Shown piece after piece: positions 26,377 through 34,486 of a DNA stretch of 64,000 nucleotides. Position 1 is the stretch's first letter; each line of letters opens with the position of its first letter. The position numbers and the translations under genes were made by a program. Location of the stretch: the NCBI GenBank assembly GCA_002364755.1, contig DEZI01000002.1:62001-126000 (forward strand), read 5' to 3'. The notes under the pieces are model-generated. The model was not told the origin of the DNA and searched no databases. It saw only the letters and a list, made by a program, of their open reading frames with translations. This stretch comes from Stenotrophomonas maltophilia (GTDB lineage: Bacteria > Pseudomonadota > Gammaproteobacteria > Xanthomonadales > Xanthomonadaceae).

Positions 26377-28617
26377 TCAGAACTCGCTCCAGCCGGCCTC
26401 GACAGGCGGCGGCATGAGGCTGGGTTGGCGGTCGGCTCGCGGGTTCTTGAAGGCGACCACTGCGGCGGTCTGGCGTGGCGCGGCAGCACGCCCGGCACGC
26501 ACATCCGCCGGTGCCACGCCACCGCTACCCGCCCCTGCAATGCGGAACCGCGACACGGCCTGGGACAGGGTTTCCGCCTGGTCTTCCATGGCACGCGCCG
26601 CGGCGGTGGCTTCCTCCACCAGTGCGGCATTCTGCTGGGTGGTTTCGTCCAGCTGCACCACCGTCTGGCTGACCTGTTCAATGCCCGCCGACTGTTCGGC
26701 CGAGGCGGAAGAAATCTCGGCCATGATATGGGTGACGCTGCGCACGGAGGACACGATCTCCTCCATGGTCACGCCTGCCTTGGCGACGAGTCCGGCGCCG
26801 GTTTCGACCTTGGACACGGAGGCCTCGATCAGCTCTTTGATTTCCTTGGCCGCGGCTGCAGCGCGCTGCGCAAGACTGCGCACCTCGCTGGCCACCACCG
26901 CAAAGCCCCTGCCCTGCTCACCCGCACGCGCCGCCTCGACCGCGGCGTTCAGCGCCAGGATATTGGTCTGGAACGCAATACCATCGATGACAGTGATGAT
27001 GTCGGCAATACGCTTGGACGAGGACTCGATGTCGGCCATGGTGGCTACGACCTGGCGCACCACATCGCCACCATCGGAGGCCACGCCAGCGGCCGTGATC
27101 GACAGCGAATTCGCCTTGCCGGCATGCTCGGCATTCTGCCTTACCGTGGAAGTCAGTTCTTCCATCGAGGCTGCGGTTTCCTCCAGATTGGCCGCCTGCT
27201 GCTCGGTACGGCGGGACAGATCGTTGTTGCCGCTGGCGATTTCCGATGCCGCCGTGTTGATGCTGGCCGCTGCCGTCTGGATGCTGCCGATGATGGTCGT
27301 CAGCTGGCCTACGGTTGCGTTGGCGTCATCGCGCATCGTTGCGAAAACGCCCTCGAACTGCCCTTCCATCCGGTGGGTCAGATCGCCGGCCGCGATCTTC
27401 TGCAGCAGCTGCGACAGCTGGCGAAGATTGTCGTCGCTGGTCTGCATCATGCTGTTCAGGCGCTGGATCATCACCTTGAATTCAAAATCGAAAGCGGCCT
27501 CATCTCCGCGCCGGGTAAAGTCACCCTGCGCTGCCGCCGACGCCAGACCGTGGATCTCACTGTTGATCGCCGCCAGGTTCTGCTTGGTCTGCGCCACCGC
27601 GTGGGTAAATCGTGCCTTCTGGCCCGGCAGCTGCTCCATGTCGCGTGCCAGATCACCCACCGCATAGCGGCTGACCACCTCGATGATCTGCTCGGTCACG
27701 GCATTGCTGCTGCTGACCAGCGCATTGGTACCGGCTGCCATCCGGCCGAAGTCGCCCGGCATCTGCGAAACATCGATGCGGTGGTCCAGATCGCCCTGGT
27801 CATGGCGCCGCGCCATATCCTGCTGAGCAGCGGCATAGCTGCGCAGGCGCGAAGCCATGTCATCCATGCTCCTGAGCAACGCACCGGTTTCATCGCGGCC
27901 CGTCGGCCCGATCGGCTCATCAAAGCGCCCTCCCGAAATGGCGCTTGCAACGGCCATGGCCTTGCGGATGGGCGTCACCAGGCTGCGCGTGATCAGCCAG
28001 GCCAGCAGCGCCCCCGATACCAGAGCAACCAGCATGAAGATCGTCAACGCACGCCGCGAATGGGTCACCGCCGCCTGCACCTGCGCCGAACTTTCAGCAT
28101 TACGACGCTCCTGCAGCGCTACCGCATCAGCAATCGCCTTGGCACGGGCGACCAGCAAGGGCTCGCCTTCGCCGTACAGCAGGGTAGCAGCGGCGGCACG
28201 ATCACCGGCAGCCGCCAACGTGATCACCTGATCGTTCACCGCACGCGCGGCATCCTGGGTCGCCTTGATCGCCTGCTTGGCCTGCGTACCTTCCTCATTG
28301 TGTGGAATGGCATCCAGCTCAGCCCACTTGGACTGATAGACCTTGCGCGCCGTATCGATATTCGACCTGGCAGCGGCAAACTCGTCTCCGCTGGTCAACA
28401 GCAGGTCGCGGATATTGAGCTGGTTGGTGCTATTGGCCAACCGCAATGCATAAAGCAACGACATTTTCTGCCCGTTGCTCTGCATGACCGACATCTGTCG
28501 TCCAATCTGCGTGGACTGGTAGATCGCCATCCCCGAGGAGCACAGGATCAGGACCAGTAGGACGCCGAAGCCAAGCGAAAGCTTGGCACCGACCTTGAGA
28601 TTTCGGAAATGGTTCAC
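26377..28617 (-). CDS. Methyl-accepting chemotaxis protein with CheR-tether tail
   Basis: 746 aa. A first membrane helix (LSLGFGVLLVLILCSSGMAI) and a second (FMLVALVSGALLAWLI) flank a four-helix-bundle-type periplasmic domain. HAMP domains follow, then the signalling domain with the hairpin tip (RTEQQAANLEETAASMEELT ... AFQTNILALNAAVEAARAGE). It ends GWSEF, which fits the C-terminal xWxxF pentapeptide that recruits CheR and CheB, so this is probably a major receptor. A sigma-28-type promoter lies at 28661-28687. The ligand is unknown. Confidence 0.93.
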   Translation of the reverse strand: MNHFRNLKVGAKLSLGFGVLLVLILCSSGMAIYQSTQIGRQMSVMQSNGQKMSLLYALRLANSTNQLNIRDLLLTSGDEFAAARSNIDTARKVYQSKWAELDAIPHNEEGTQAKQAIKATQDAARAVNDQVITLAAAGDRAAAATLLYGEGEPLLVARAKAIADAVALQERRNAESSAQVQAAVTHSRRALTIFMLVALVSGALLAWLITRSLVTPIRKAMAVASAISGGRFDEPIGPTGRDETGALLRSMDDMASRLRSYAAAQQDMARRHDQGDLDHRIDVSQMPGDFGRMAAGTNALVSSSNAVTEQIIEVVSRYAVGDLARDMEQLPGQKARFTHAVAQTKQNLAAINSEIHGLASAAAQGDFTRRGDEAAFDFEFKVMIQRLNSMMQTSDDNLRQLSQLLQKIAAGDLTHRMEGQFEGVFATMRDDANATVGQLTTIIGSIQTAAASINTAASEIASGNNDLSRRTEQQAANLEETAASMEELTSTVRQNAEHAGKANSLSITAAGVASDGGDVVRQVVATMADIESSSKRIADIITVIDGIAFQTNILALNAAVEAARAGEQGRGFAVVASEVRSLAQRAAAAAKEIKELIEASVSKVETGAGLVAKAGVTMEEIVSSVRSVTHIMAEISSASAEQSAGIEQVSQTVVQLDETTQQNAALVEEATAAARAMEDQAETLSQAVSRFRIAGAGSGGVAPADVRAGRAAAPRQTAAVVAFKNPRADRQPSLMPPPVEAGWSEF

Positions 28618-28660
28618 GTGCCAATCGCCTGCAGCGTCCCCGGCTTGGTGGACAGACGCA

Positions 28661-28687
28661 GTAACGGCGGGTCTCGCCGCAACTTTA
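28661..28687 (-). promoter_or_regulatory. Sigma-28 (FliA) type promoter for the chemoreceptor
   Basis: On the minus strand TAAAGTTG (28680-28687) and GCCGTTAC (28661-28668) are separated by 11 nt. The FliA consensus is TAAAGTTT-N11-GCCGATAA, so 7/8 and 5-6/8 positions agree with exact spacing. Transcription would start near 28654, about 37 nt before the ATG. Confidence 0.6.
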
Positions 28688-29087
28688 ATCAGTTGTTTAA
28701 CAAACGATCTGTTCTGGATGCGGCTTCAATGGCTGCTACAGCAGCAGAGCCGGCGGCAACGCCACCCTCAGTGCTGAGGTCAACAGCAACGGCCCCGGCG
28801 CCATGGCCGCGCACACGTGGAGAAACGCCTCACGCGAACGGAGCAGTCCGACCAGGTCCACGCATGCGTGATGCCGGCAGTGGAATGGCCGCCAGCTCAG
28901 CGACATTTCCACGGCACCCTGCCGCACACCGGTTCAGCGGAAGGCGCAGCCCCGTTTCCCCACCATTGGCCGCCATGAGAAGGTGGGGTGAGCATGCTTA
29001 ACGATTCATGCTGTATGGTGATCACATCTGGCTCCTCTGCGGTGCGAATTCTTCGCCCCCGTGTCTAGCCCCTCACCGGCACGACAC
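28688..29087. other. Gene-poor intergenic stretch
   Basis: About 400 bp between the chemoreceptor promoter and the next small gene. Short open frames exist here, but composition and lack of ribosome sites do not support them. No repeat or strong hairpin was noticed. Confidence 0.5.
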
Positions 29088-29387
29088 ATGACGTCCCCTT
29101 CCGCGTTCCGGATCCTCAGGATCCGTCCCTTGCTGCGACTCAATGGAACGATTGATCGCGTAGAGGCCCTGCATTGCAAATGCCTGCACTGCGCAGATGA
29201 GGCGCGCTATTCCGAGCCAGGGGGCCTTCGACAGGTTGAATCGGGTATCGAGCTGACCTGCCCTGCGTGCAGTACCACCGGCGCGTTCACCAACGCCCAG
29301 TTGTTTGCCGCGTGGGTGCAGCAGGTGCGCCGCGACCGCGTGCTGGCCCTGGCCGGGATAGACCCGGACAAACTCTACGGGCCCTAG
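29088..29387 (+). CDS. Small Cys-rich hypothetical protein (zinc-ribbon-like)
   Basis: 99 aa from the ATG at 29088; a GTG at 29061 would add nine residues. The pattern CKCLHC (about residue 30) and CPAC (about residue 60) suggests a zinc-binding ribbon. It ends with a charged helix (WVQQVRRDRVLALAGIDPDK). I do not recognise the family. It is convergent with the SDR gene, 22 bp apart. The ribosome site is poor. Confidence 0.5.
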   Translation: MTSPSAFRILRIRPLLRLNGTIDRVEALHCKCLHCADEARYSEPGGLRQVESGIELTCPACSTTGAFTNAQLFAAWVQQVRRDRVLALAGIDPDKLYGP

Positions 29388-29409
29388 CCCAGCCAGGCAT
29401 CGCGCGGGC

Positions 29410-30147
29410 TTATACCTGCGCCATCCCACCATCCACTGCCAGCTCCGCGCCGGTGGTGAAGCTGCTCTCGCGGCTGGCCAGGAACAGCGCGGCTGCGGCC
29501 ACTTCCTCGGCCCTGCCCAACCGCCCCATCGGCACCAGAGCGGTGATCGCCTTGCGCACCTCATCGCTCACCGCATCGAACATCGCGGTGTCCACCGGCC
29601 CGGGGCTGATTACATTCACGCGGATGCCTTTCGGCGCCAGCTCATTGGCCCAGGTGCGCGCAAACGCGCGCAGTGCCGCTTTGCTTGCGCCATACACGCC
29701 GTAGCCTTTTGTGCCGATCGCACCGGCAATGGAACCGATCAGCACGATACTGCCGCCGGCCGGAATCAGATCGAGTGCGCCCTGCGCTGCAAACAGTGCC
29801 GCGCGCACATTGAGCGCGAACGTGCGGTCGAACAGGTCCTCGCTGACCTCGCCCAGCACCGCGAACTCCGATATGCCTGCATTGATGACCAGCACATCGA
29901 TGCGCCCTGCATCCGCACGGATGCGATCGAACACCTGTGCAAGCCCGGCCGACGTACCCGCATCAGCGCGCAGCGGATGGATGCGCCCGGTTCCCGTTTC
30001 CGCGGGAGACTGCGGCGTGGCTTCCGCGCCCGAGCGGCTGGTGGCGTACACCGTTGCCCCCTCGGCGGCGAAGCGCTGCGCGATCGCGCCTCCAATGCCA
30101 GAGCCGCCACCGGTAACCAGGGCCACCTTGTCCTGCAATCTGCTCAT
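29410..30147 (-). CDS. SDR family oxidoreductase (HxlR-linked)
   Basis: 245 aa from ATG 30147 (MSRLQDKVALVTGGG). Motifs: TGGGSGIG; NAGISEFA; Ser in LIGSIAG; Tyr and Lys in YGASK. All catalytic positions are intact. It is divergent from the HxlR regulator at 30244, an arrangement common for oxidoreductases induced by electrophiles or quinones. Confidence 0.88.
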   Translation of the reverse strand: MSRLQDKVALVTGGGSGIGGAIAQRFAAEGATVYATSRSGAEATPQSPAETGTGRIHPLRADAGTSAGLAQVFDRIRADAGRIDVLVINAGISEFAVLGEVSEDLFDRTFALNVRAALFAAQGALDLIPAGGSIVLIGSIAGAIGTKGYGVYGASKAALRAFARTWANELAPKGIRVNVISPGPVDTAMFDAVSDEVRKAITALVPMGRLGRAEEVAAAALFLASRESSFTTGAELAVDGGMAQV

Positions 30148-30162
30148 CACGACCTCACTTGG

Positions 30163-30197
30163 GTAAGTACGGCCGATGATATACAGCTTATACTTAC
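30163..30197. promoter_or_regulatory. Inverted repeat between SDR and HxlR genes, candidate operator
   Basis: GTAAGTA (30163-30169) and TACTTAC (30191-30197) are a perfect 7-bp inverted pair in the 96-bp divergent intergenic region, which is A+T-rich (contains ATGATATACAGCTTATACTT). This position and symmetry fit binding by the HxlR dimer to control both genes. Confidence 0.45.
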
Positions 30198-30243
30198 GGC
30201 AAAATACGCACTTAAGCTAGCGTAGATATCGTGGAGTAAACCG

Positions 30244-30639
30244 ATGCCCCGCCCTGCCCACCCGCATACCCGTACCGACTGCGTTGCCGAAGACGCGCTG
30301 ATCGACGTGCACCGTTCGCGCCCGATCCTCGAACAGATCGCCAGCAAGTGGTCGATCCTCATCCTCACCGTGCTGTGTTCGCGCCCGTCACGATTCAACG
30401 AGATCATGCGCCGGCTGGATGGCATCACCCACAAAGCCCTGGCCGATGCGTTGAAGCGGCTGGAGCGCAACGGCTTGATTCAACGGCATGTGCTGCCCAC
30501 CACGCCCGTGGGCGTGGAATACACCATCACCGCATTGGGGCGTTCGCTGCAGCAGCCCTTTACAGCGCTGTACGACTGGGCCTTGCACTACGGGCCGGAG
30601 ATGGAACGCGCCCAGGCCGAGTACGACCAGGCGAGATAA
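30244..30639 (+). CDS. HxlR family winged-helix regulator
   Basis: 131 aa. The core HxlR motif is ILEQIASKWSILILTVLCSR, then RFNEIMRRLDGITHKALADA and LERNGLIQRHV. Cys13 near the N-terminus matches the place where several HxlR/YodB proteins sense oxidants or quinones. It probably represses the divergent SDR gene through the inverted repeat between them. Confidence 0.92.
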   Translation: MPRPAHPHTRTDCVAEDALIDVHRSRPILEQIASKWSILILTVLCSRPSRFNEIMRRLDGITHKALADALKRLERNGLIQRHVLPTTPVGVEYTITALGRSLQQPFTALYDWALHYGPEMERAQAEYDQAR

Positions 30640-30654
30640 CGCCGGGCCACGCAA

Positions 30655-30688
30655 GGTAGCGCCGGGCCGTGCCCGGCGAGCGCAGCGG
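30655..30688 (+). repeat. REP element
   Basis: GGTAGCGCCGGGCCGTGCCC head and hairpin just downstream of the HxlR gene. Confidence 0.8.
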
Positions 30689-31020
30689 CCAAGCGCAATG
30701 CCTGCCCATCATCTGTCGCATCTGGCTCGCCACTAACACCTCTTACGTCACTTCAAGGCACACCTCACGCCATCGACGCGTTCGGCAAGGCCGATTCATA
30801 CAAGAACTAGTAAGCGGGAAGCGTCACAAGCGCCTGCGCTTGCCGCGCAACTTGCGTCATCCCGTATCGCGAACGGCCTAACTAAAGCCCGATGGCGTCA
30901 TTCACTGTCGCGTGCGTCCGGGATGAAGCATGCGACACTCGCGCCTGCCTTTCCGATGCCCGCAAAATCTTCGGATTTTTCTCATTGCATCGAACGAGCA
31001 GGCGTAAACACCATGGCGTG
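30689..31020. other. Gene-free stretch
   Basis: About 330 bp with no convincing coding frame, less G+C-rich than its surroundings in places (ACTAGTAAGCG, TCTTCGGATTTTTCTC). The latter, at about 30970, could be a weak transcription stop. Nothing else was recognised. Confidence 0.4.
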
Positions 31021-31208
31021 CCACTGACAACGAGTGGCCGGGTCTGCAAACCCGAGGTAGTTAGGTAGTTTGCGCTTGCCCGCCGGTACCGCCCGGAAAC
31101 CGGTACCGGCGGGCAATCCGTCGGCCTGTATGGCGGGCGGTGCGTGGGGGTTCTTGAACCCACCGGCTATGCCTAGTTACCCCGGTTTGCAGCCACGCAC
31201 CGTCCGCC
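31021..31208 (+). other. Strongly structured leader upstream of a small gene
   Basis: Four nested or successive hairpins are visible. CCACT/AGTGG (31021-31037), CGGGT/ACCCG (31039-31054), GCCCGCCGGTACCG/CGGTACCGGCGGGC (31078-31091 with 31101-31114, perfect 14 bp). The fourth is a long stem GGCGGGCGGTGCGTGG (31132-31147) with CCACGCACCGTCCGCC (31193-31208), 15/16 paired, whose loop holds GGGTTC-TT-GAACCC. CTGCAAACC (31044) is also complementary to GGTTTGCAG (31184) in the big loop. The block ends about 50 nt before the ATG at 31260. It looks like a folded 5' leader or a small RNA. Confidence 0.45.
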
Positions 31209-31259
31209 ACCCGCTTCCGCGCGGTGGCGCTGTTAAGTACAGCCACGGAAGCCGACGCC

Positions 31260-31616
31260 ATGACCACACCCAAGAACCCGCCTTTCTCCGTCGATGAGCC
31301 CATCAACGACGACAGCAATCCCTCCTCTGACCTCAGCACCTTCCAGGGCTGCCTCAAGCGCATCCGCGATGGCGAAGGCTCTGATGGAATGTTGTGGCCG
31401 GAAGAAAACCTTTCCGAAGGGCGAAGGCAGTCACTGGCCCGGATTGATCGCGCCGCCGTGGCGATTCTGACCGGGGTCGAGATGCTGCATGCGGCACGCC
31501 GGTGTGAATCGGTGGCCACGCCCAGCCGACATCTGGACGAGGGCGTGGTTGAGGGGTTGTTCTTTGCCTGCCGAGAGCTGGCCGAACTGGTTTGCAGGGA
31601 AGTCAGACCCACCTGA
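31260..31616 (+). CDS. Small hypothetical protein behind structured leader
   Basis: 118 aa from ATG 31260 (MTTPKNPPFSVDEPIND), with GGAAG before it. A longer start at 31224 is possible. The N-terminus is Pro/Asp-rich, followed by a helical part (ESLARIDRAAVAILTGVEML-like) with LFFACRELAELV near the end. The TPxxPPF start reminds me of small proteins common in Pseudomonas and Xanthomonads, but I cannot name the family. No membrane segment. Located between a structured leader and a REP array. Confidence 0.6.
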   Translation: MTTPKNPPFSVDEPINDDSNPSSDLSTFQGCLKRIRDGEGSDGMLWPEENLSEGRRQSLARIDRAAVAILTGVEMLHAARRCESVATPSRHLDEGVVEGLFFACRELAELVCREVRPT

Positions 31617-31633
31617 CGATGCGGCAACCGCAC

Positions 31634-31978
31634 GGTAGCGCCGGGCCGGGCCCGGCGGAAAACCCAAACGCGCCGCGCTGCGCGCTCGCGGGGCATGGCC
31701 CCGCGCTACCACCGCCCTGCACGGTAGCGCCGGGCCATGCCCGGCGGGAAATCCCAACGCGCCGCGCTGCTCGCTCGCGGGGCACGGCCCCGCGCTACCA
31801 CTATCCTGCACCGGTAGCGCCGGGCCATGCCCGGCGGGAAACCCAAACACGCCGCGCTGCGCGCTCGCGGGGCATGGCCCCGCGCTACCACCACCCTGCA
31901 CGGTAGCGCCGGGCCATGCCCGGCGGAAAACCCAAACGCGCCGCGCTGCGCGCTCGCGGGGCATGGCCCCGCGCTACC
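31634..31978. repeat. Tandem array of four REP doublets (REPINs)
   Basis: Four units start with GGTAGCGCCGGGCC at 31634, 31723, 31813 and 31902, giving a period of 89-90 bp. Each unit has a forward REP, a conserved middle (AACCCAAACGCGCCGCGCTG type), then an inverted REP ending in GCGCTACC, and a short CACCCTGCA-like linker. The units differ by a few bases, so amplification is not entirely recent. The array occupies most of the gap between the small protein gene and the PfpI-like pseudogene. Confidence 0.9.
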
Positions 31979-32110
31979 AGCCAAAATTCGCCTCGCGTTC
32001 AATAGGCCATTGGCAACTCTCCATGAAACTCCGCCAAGTGTAGAAGCAACGCGCTTCTGGGCGAGGTACGGAGCAGACTGAGAACTAGCAGCACGGCGGG
32101 CGAATCACGC

Positions 32111-32461
32111 CTACCGTGCTTTGTCGGCGAGCAGCCGGCCCAGCGGCGGGCTTTCCAGCAGCTCCTTGTGCAGCGTCAGCTGGGCAGCATCGTTGCTGAA
32201 GTACGCCGCCGTCACCGAGGACGCATCCACCGTCGGCGCCCGCCGCCGCGCCGTGGCGAAGGTCACCCCGTGGCCCGCGTCCAGCAGCAGCTTGACCGGC
32301 TGCATCAGCTCGATGAGATAGAAGCCGGTGGACAGCACCTTGCCGTCCTTCAGGTCTAGGTGGTTCTCGTCGGACAGCACTACCAGCACGTTGGCAGCAT
32401 GGGCGCCGGTGGCGGCCAGGGTTAGGGCCAGCACTGCGGCCAGCCGGGTCATCAGGTTCAT
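32111..32461 (-). pseudogene. Truncated, internally deleted DJ-1/PfpI family protein
   Basis: The frame begins with a signal peptide (MNLMTRLAAVLALTLAATGA) and the start of a PfpI-like domain (NVLVVLSDENHLDLKDGK, FYLIELMQPVKLLLDAGH). After HKELLES it jumps to PPLGRLLADKAR and stops at 116 aa. Full-length relatives are well over 200 aa and carry the nucleophile elbow in the part missing here, so an internal deletion plus loss of the C-terminal half is inferred. Downstream is a REP array. It is divergent from a LysR gene with a damaged start, consistent with decay of the pair. Confidence 0.6.
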
Positions 32462-32492
32462 GGGTAGCTCCTCTGGGAACGGCGGCTACTTT

Positions 32493-32517
32493 ATTCATCG
32501 CCGAAGCGGCGCTAAAT
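32493..32517. promoter_or_regulatory. Dyad in PfpI-LysR divergent region, candidate LysR operator
   Basis: ATTCAT-CGCCG-AAG-CGGCG-CTAAAT is a partial 25-bp dyad (5-bp perfect inner arms, ATT/AAT ends) in the 94-bp gap between the divergent genes. LysR proteins usually bind such a site to control both directions. Confidence 0.4.
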
Positions 32518-32591
32518 TGGCCTCACCGCAAAAGGTTTGTTCCCCGGAGAGCTAAATAAGCCGCAAGTTCGACTACCTGGGCTATGTAGAG

Positions 32592-33452
32592 GTGTTCCTG
32601 GCGGTGGTCGAGCACGGCTCGTTCACTGCCGGCGCCGTGGCGTTGTCCACCACTCCCTCGGTGCTGAGCCGCGCAGTCACCCGCTTGGAAGCGCGACTAG
32701 GCCGGCAGCTGCTGCAGCGGACCACCCGCCGAGTGGGACTGACCGACGCCGGACGGCTCTATCTGGAGCAAGTGCGCACCGCCTTCGGCCTGCTGGACGA
32801 CGCCGTGCGCGACCTACTGGCCCAGGACGGTGCGCTGGCCGGCCGCGTACGCCTGAGCGTGCCGACCACGTATGGCCACTACCGGCTGCCGCCCGTGCTG
32901 TCGCGTTTTGCACAGCTGTACCCGCAGGTGCAGGTGGAACTGAACATCACCAACCGCAATGTGGACCTGGTGGCTGAGGGGTTCGACCTGGCTATTCGCT
33001 TAGGGCAGCTGCCGGACAGCGGGCTGGTGGGGCGGAAGCTGGAGGATGCGCCGCTGGTGCTGGTGGCTTCGCCGGAGTACCTGGAGCGCCGGGGTACGCC
33101 GCAGAGGCTGGAAGATCTGGAGCAGCACCTGTGCCTGCCGTTTGTGATGCCGCGGACTGGGCGGTTGGCGCCTTGGGTGTTTCGGGATGGAGGGCGGGAT
33201 GTGGACTGGGTGCCGCGTTCGTCGATTGAGACGTCTGACGATGTGCTGGGCGTGGTTTCGCTGGCCACACACGGGATTGGCATTTGCCAGAGCTATGAGT
33301 TCATCGTGCGGGAGCGGTTATTGCGTGGGGAGCTGGTGGAGGTGCTTTCGAAGCTGCGCGGCCGGTCGAGGCCGTTCTCGGTGATCTATGCGCCGCATCG
33401 GCGTCAGTCGGCAGCCGCTCGGGCGATTATTGATTTACTGACGACGCAGTAG
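32592..33452 (+). CDS. LysR family regulator, native start probably mutated to ATA
   Basis: From GTG 32592 the product is 286 aa: FLAVVEHGSFTAGAVALSTT (helix-turn-helix) then the LysR substrate domain (GRVRLSVPTTYGHYRLPPVL, FDLAIRLGQLPDSGLVGRKL). The 12 codons before it read (ATA)-SRKFDYLGYVE, exactly a normal LysR N-terminus, and GGAG lies 6 nt before the ATA at 32556. An in-frame TAA directly precedes it. So the original ATG seems to have become ATA, and any product from 32592 lacks the first residues of the DNA-binding domain. Its divergent partner gene is also broken. Confidence 0.75.
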   Translation: MFLAVVEHGSFTAGAVALSTTPSVLSRAVTRLEARLGRQLLQRTTRRVGLTDAGRLYLEQVRTAFGLLDDAVRDLLAQDGALAGRVRLSVPTTYGHYRLPPVLSRFAQLYPQVQVELNITNRNVDLVAEGFDLAIRLGQLPDSGLVGRKLEDAPLVLVASPEYLERRGTPQRLEDLEQHLCLPFVMPRTGRLAPWVFRDGGRDVDWVPRSSIETSDDVLGVVSLATHGIGICQSYEFIVRERLLRGELVEVLSKLRGRSRPFSVIYAPHRRQSAAARAIIDLLTTQ

Positions 33453-33480
33453 ATTTGCCGAGAGAACACCGAGCCAGGTA

Positions 33481-33523
33481 AATATTAAAAATAGCTCAAC
33501 CCAAGCTTTTTATTGGATGGGCT
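33481..33523 (-). terminator. Probable intrinsic terminator of the island operon
   Basis: On the minus strand AGCCCATCCAA (33513-33523) pairs imperfectly with TTGGGTTGAGCT (33493-33504), followed by ATTTTTAATATT. It is 18 bp after the HEPN-like gene stop. Confidence 0.5.
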
Positions 33524-33541
33524 ATAAACTAACCCCAACAA

Positions 33542-34486
33542 CTAATCTCCAATTTCCGCCACCTTCTTCACTGCCAATTTTACGGGCGAACCAGATTTAG
33601 AGATAAAGTCTCTAAAAGCAGTGTAGACCACTTCAATATCGGGAGAGACATTAGGCTTCTTAGTTGACGCAAACATCGAATAATACTCGGAGAACCGGGG
33701 CTGATCGGCATCAAAATCCAGCTGCCACGCAGCCTTGTACACGGGAACGTCTGAGTTTCCAGCCGGGCCTAGCTGATGAGTTCTCTTCAGTATATCTGAG
33801 AAGCAGTACGAATTCAGACCGCACGCTAGCGCCTCGAGAGCCTGGGCTATGCTCTGCAAATTCTCTACCGAAAGATCCAAGGGCTTCTCAAGAACTGGCT
33901 TATGCGAATCCATCCCCAAGGACAGAGCCTGGTTACTCCCCAGCTTCCCAAAACGGTGAATTCCACAGTGTCGTACTTGGCAAATTGCCTCAAACGCTGA
34001 AAACATGGCCTTCAGCTTGGGAGGAACCTGGCCATCCTTCCCCATCTGCGTAACACTACACAGCGTCTTCAACTCTAGGGCGACAGACCTGGTCGAGGCG
34101 AATGAAATGCCCTCCAGCAGAGCTTCAGGCAGAAGATCAGGATGATGATGCTTGGCAGCTGCGTAAGTCCGAACACGCTTCTCTGCGTTGTTTCGGCAAA
34201 CATCATCCACCAGAATCAAACGCCTCAATAGCGCCCTGATATAGCTCTCGAATGCGGAAACCAAGCCCAAATAGGAGAGAGAGCCCATTATTCTGCTATA
34301 CCTCCCATCGCCATTCGCCGTTAAATACAACTTATTGATTTCATACAAATTATCCCTAAATTCATCTATGGGAGATTGATTCTTATCAGCGTGATGTGCA
34401 TCAAACCACTTAGAGGTATCCAGACTATCCGTGAACGCTGGCGATGGCGTTATGACGCTAAACGCTTCAGTTACCGGCGCACTCAT
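33542..34486 (-). CDS. HEPN-like protein, putative RNase effector
   Basis: 314 aa, helical, no signal or membrane segment. An early helix (IMGSLSYLGLVSAFESYIRALLRRL) and a later ICQVRHCGIHRFGKL resemble the two key helices of MAE_28990/RiboL-PSP-type HEPN proteins. Arg172-x4-His177 (RHCGIH) fits the R-x4-6-H catalytic motif of HEPN ribonucleases. The start overlaps the ATPase stop by 4 bp (ATGA), so the two are made together. It is the last gene of the island operon, followed by a terminator. A toxic RNA-cleaving effector of a defence system is inferred; activity is not shown. Confidence 0.6.
   Translation of the reverse strand: MSAPVTEAFSVITPSPAFTDSLDTSKWFDAHHADKNQSPIDEFRDNLYEINKLYLTANGDGRYSRIMGSLSYLGLVSAFESYIRALLRRLILVDDVCRNNAEKRVRTYAAAKHHHPDLLPEALLEGISFASTRSVALELKTLCSVTQMGKDGQVPPKLKAMFSAFEAICQVRHCGIHRFGKLGSNQALSLGMDSHKPVLEKPLDLSVENLQSIAQALEALACGLNSYCFSDILKRTHQLGPAGNSDVPVYKAAWQLDFDADQPRFSEYYSMFASTKKPNVSPDIEVVYTAFRDFISKSGSPVKLAVKKVAEIGD

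Noticed and set aside
26143..28560. Open frame of about 800 codons opposite the chemoreceptor
   Set aside because: Antisense to a clear methyl-accepting chemotaxis protein.
28609..29001. 130-codon open frame after the chemoreceptor
   Set aside because: It starts inside the chemoreceptor 5' end and promoter on the other strand, lacks a ribosome site and has no recognisable features.
31148..31161. GGGTTCTTGAACCC as a tRNA T-arm
   Set aside because: The surrounding sequence has no acceptor stem or anticodon arm; the loop is only two bases.
31634..31978. Possible CRISPR array
   Set aside because: The intervals between repeats are themselves conserved and the repeats are inverted REP pairs; no cas gene is near.
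33453..33541. Right-hand attachment site for the island
   Set aside because: No copy of the guaA 3'-end sequence or other direct repeat was found here.
33542..34486. HEPN/MNT toxin-antitoxin pair
   Set aside because: No minimal nucleotidyltransferase gene is adjacent; partners are an ATPase and methylase.
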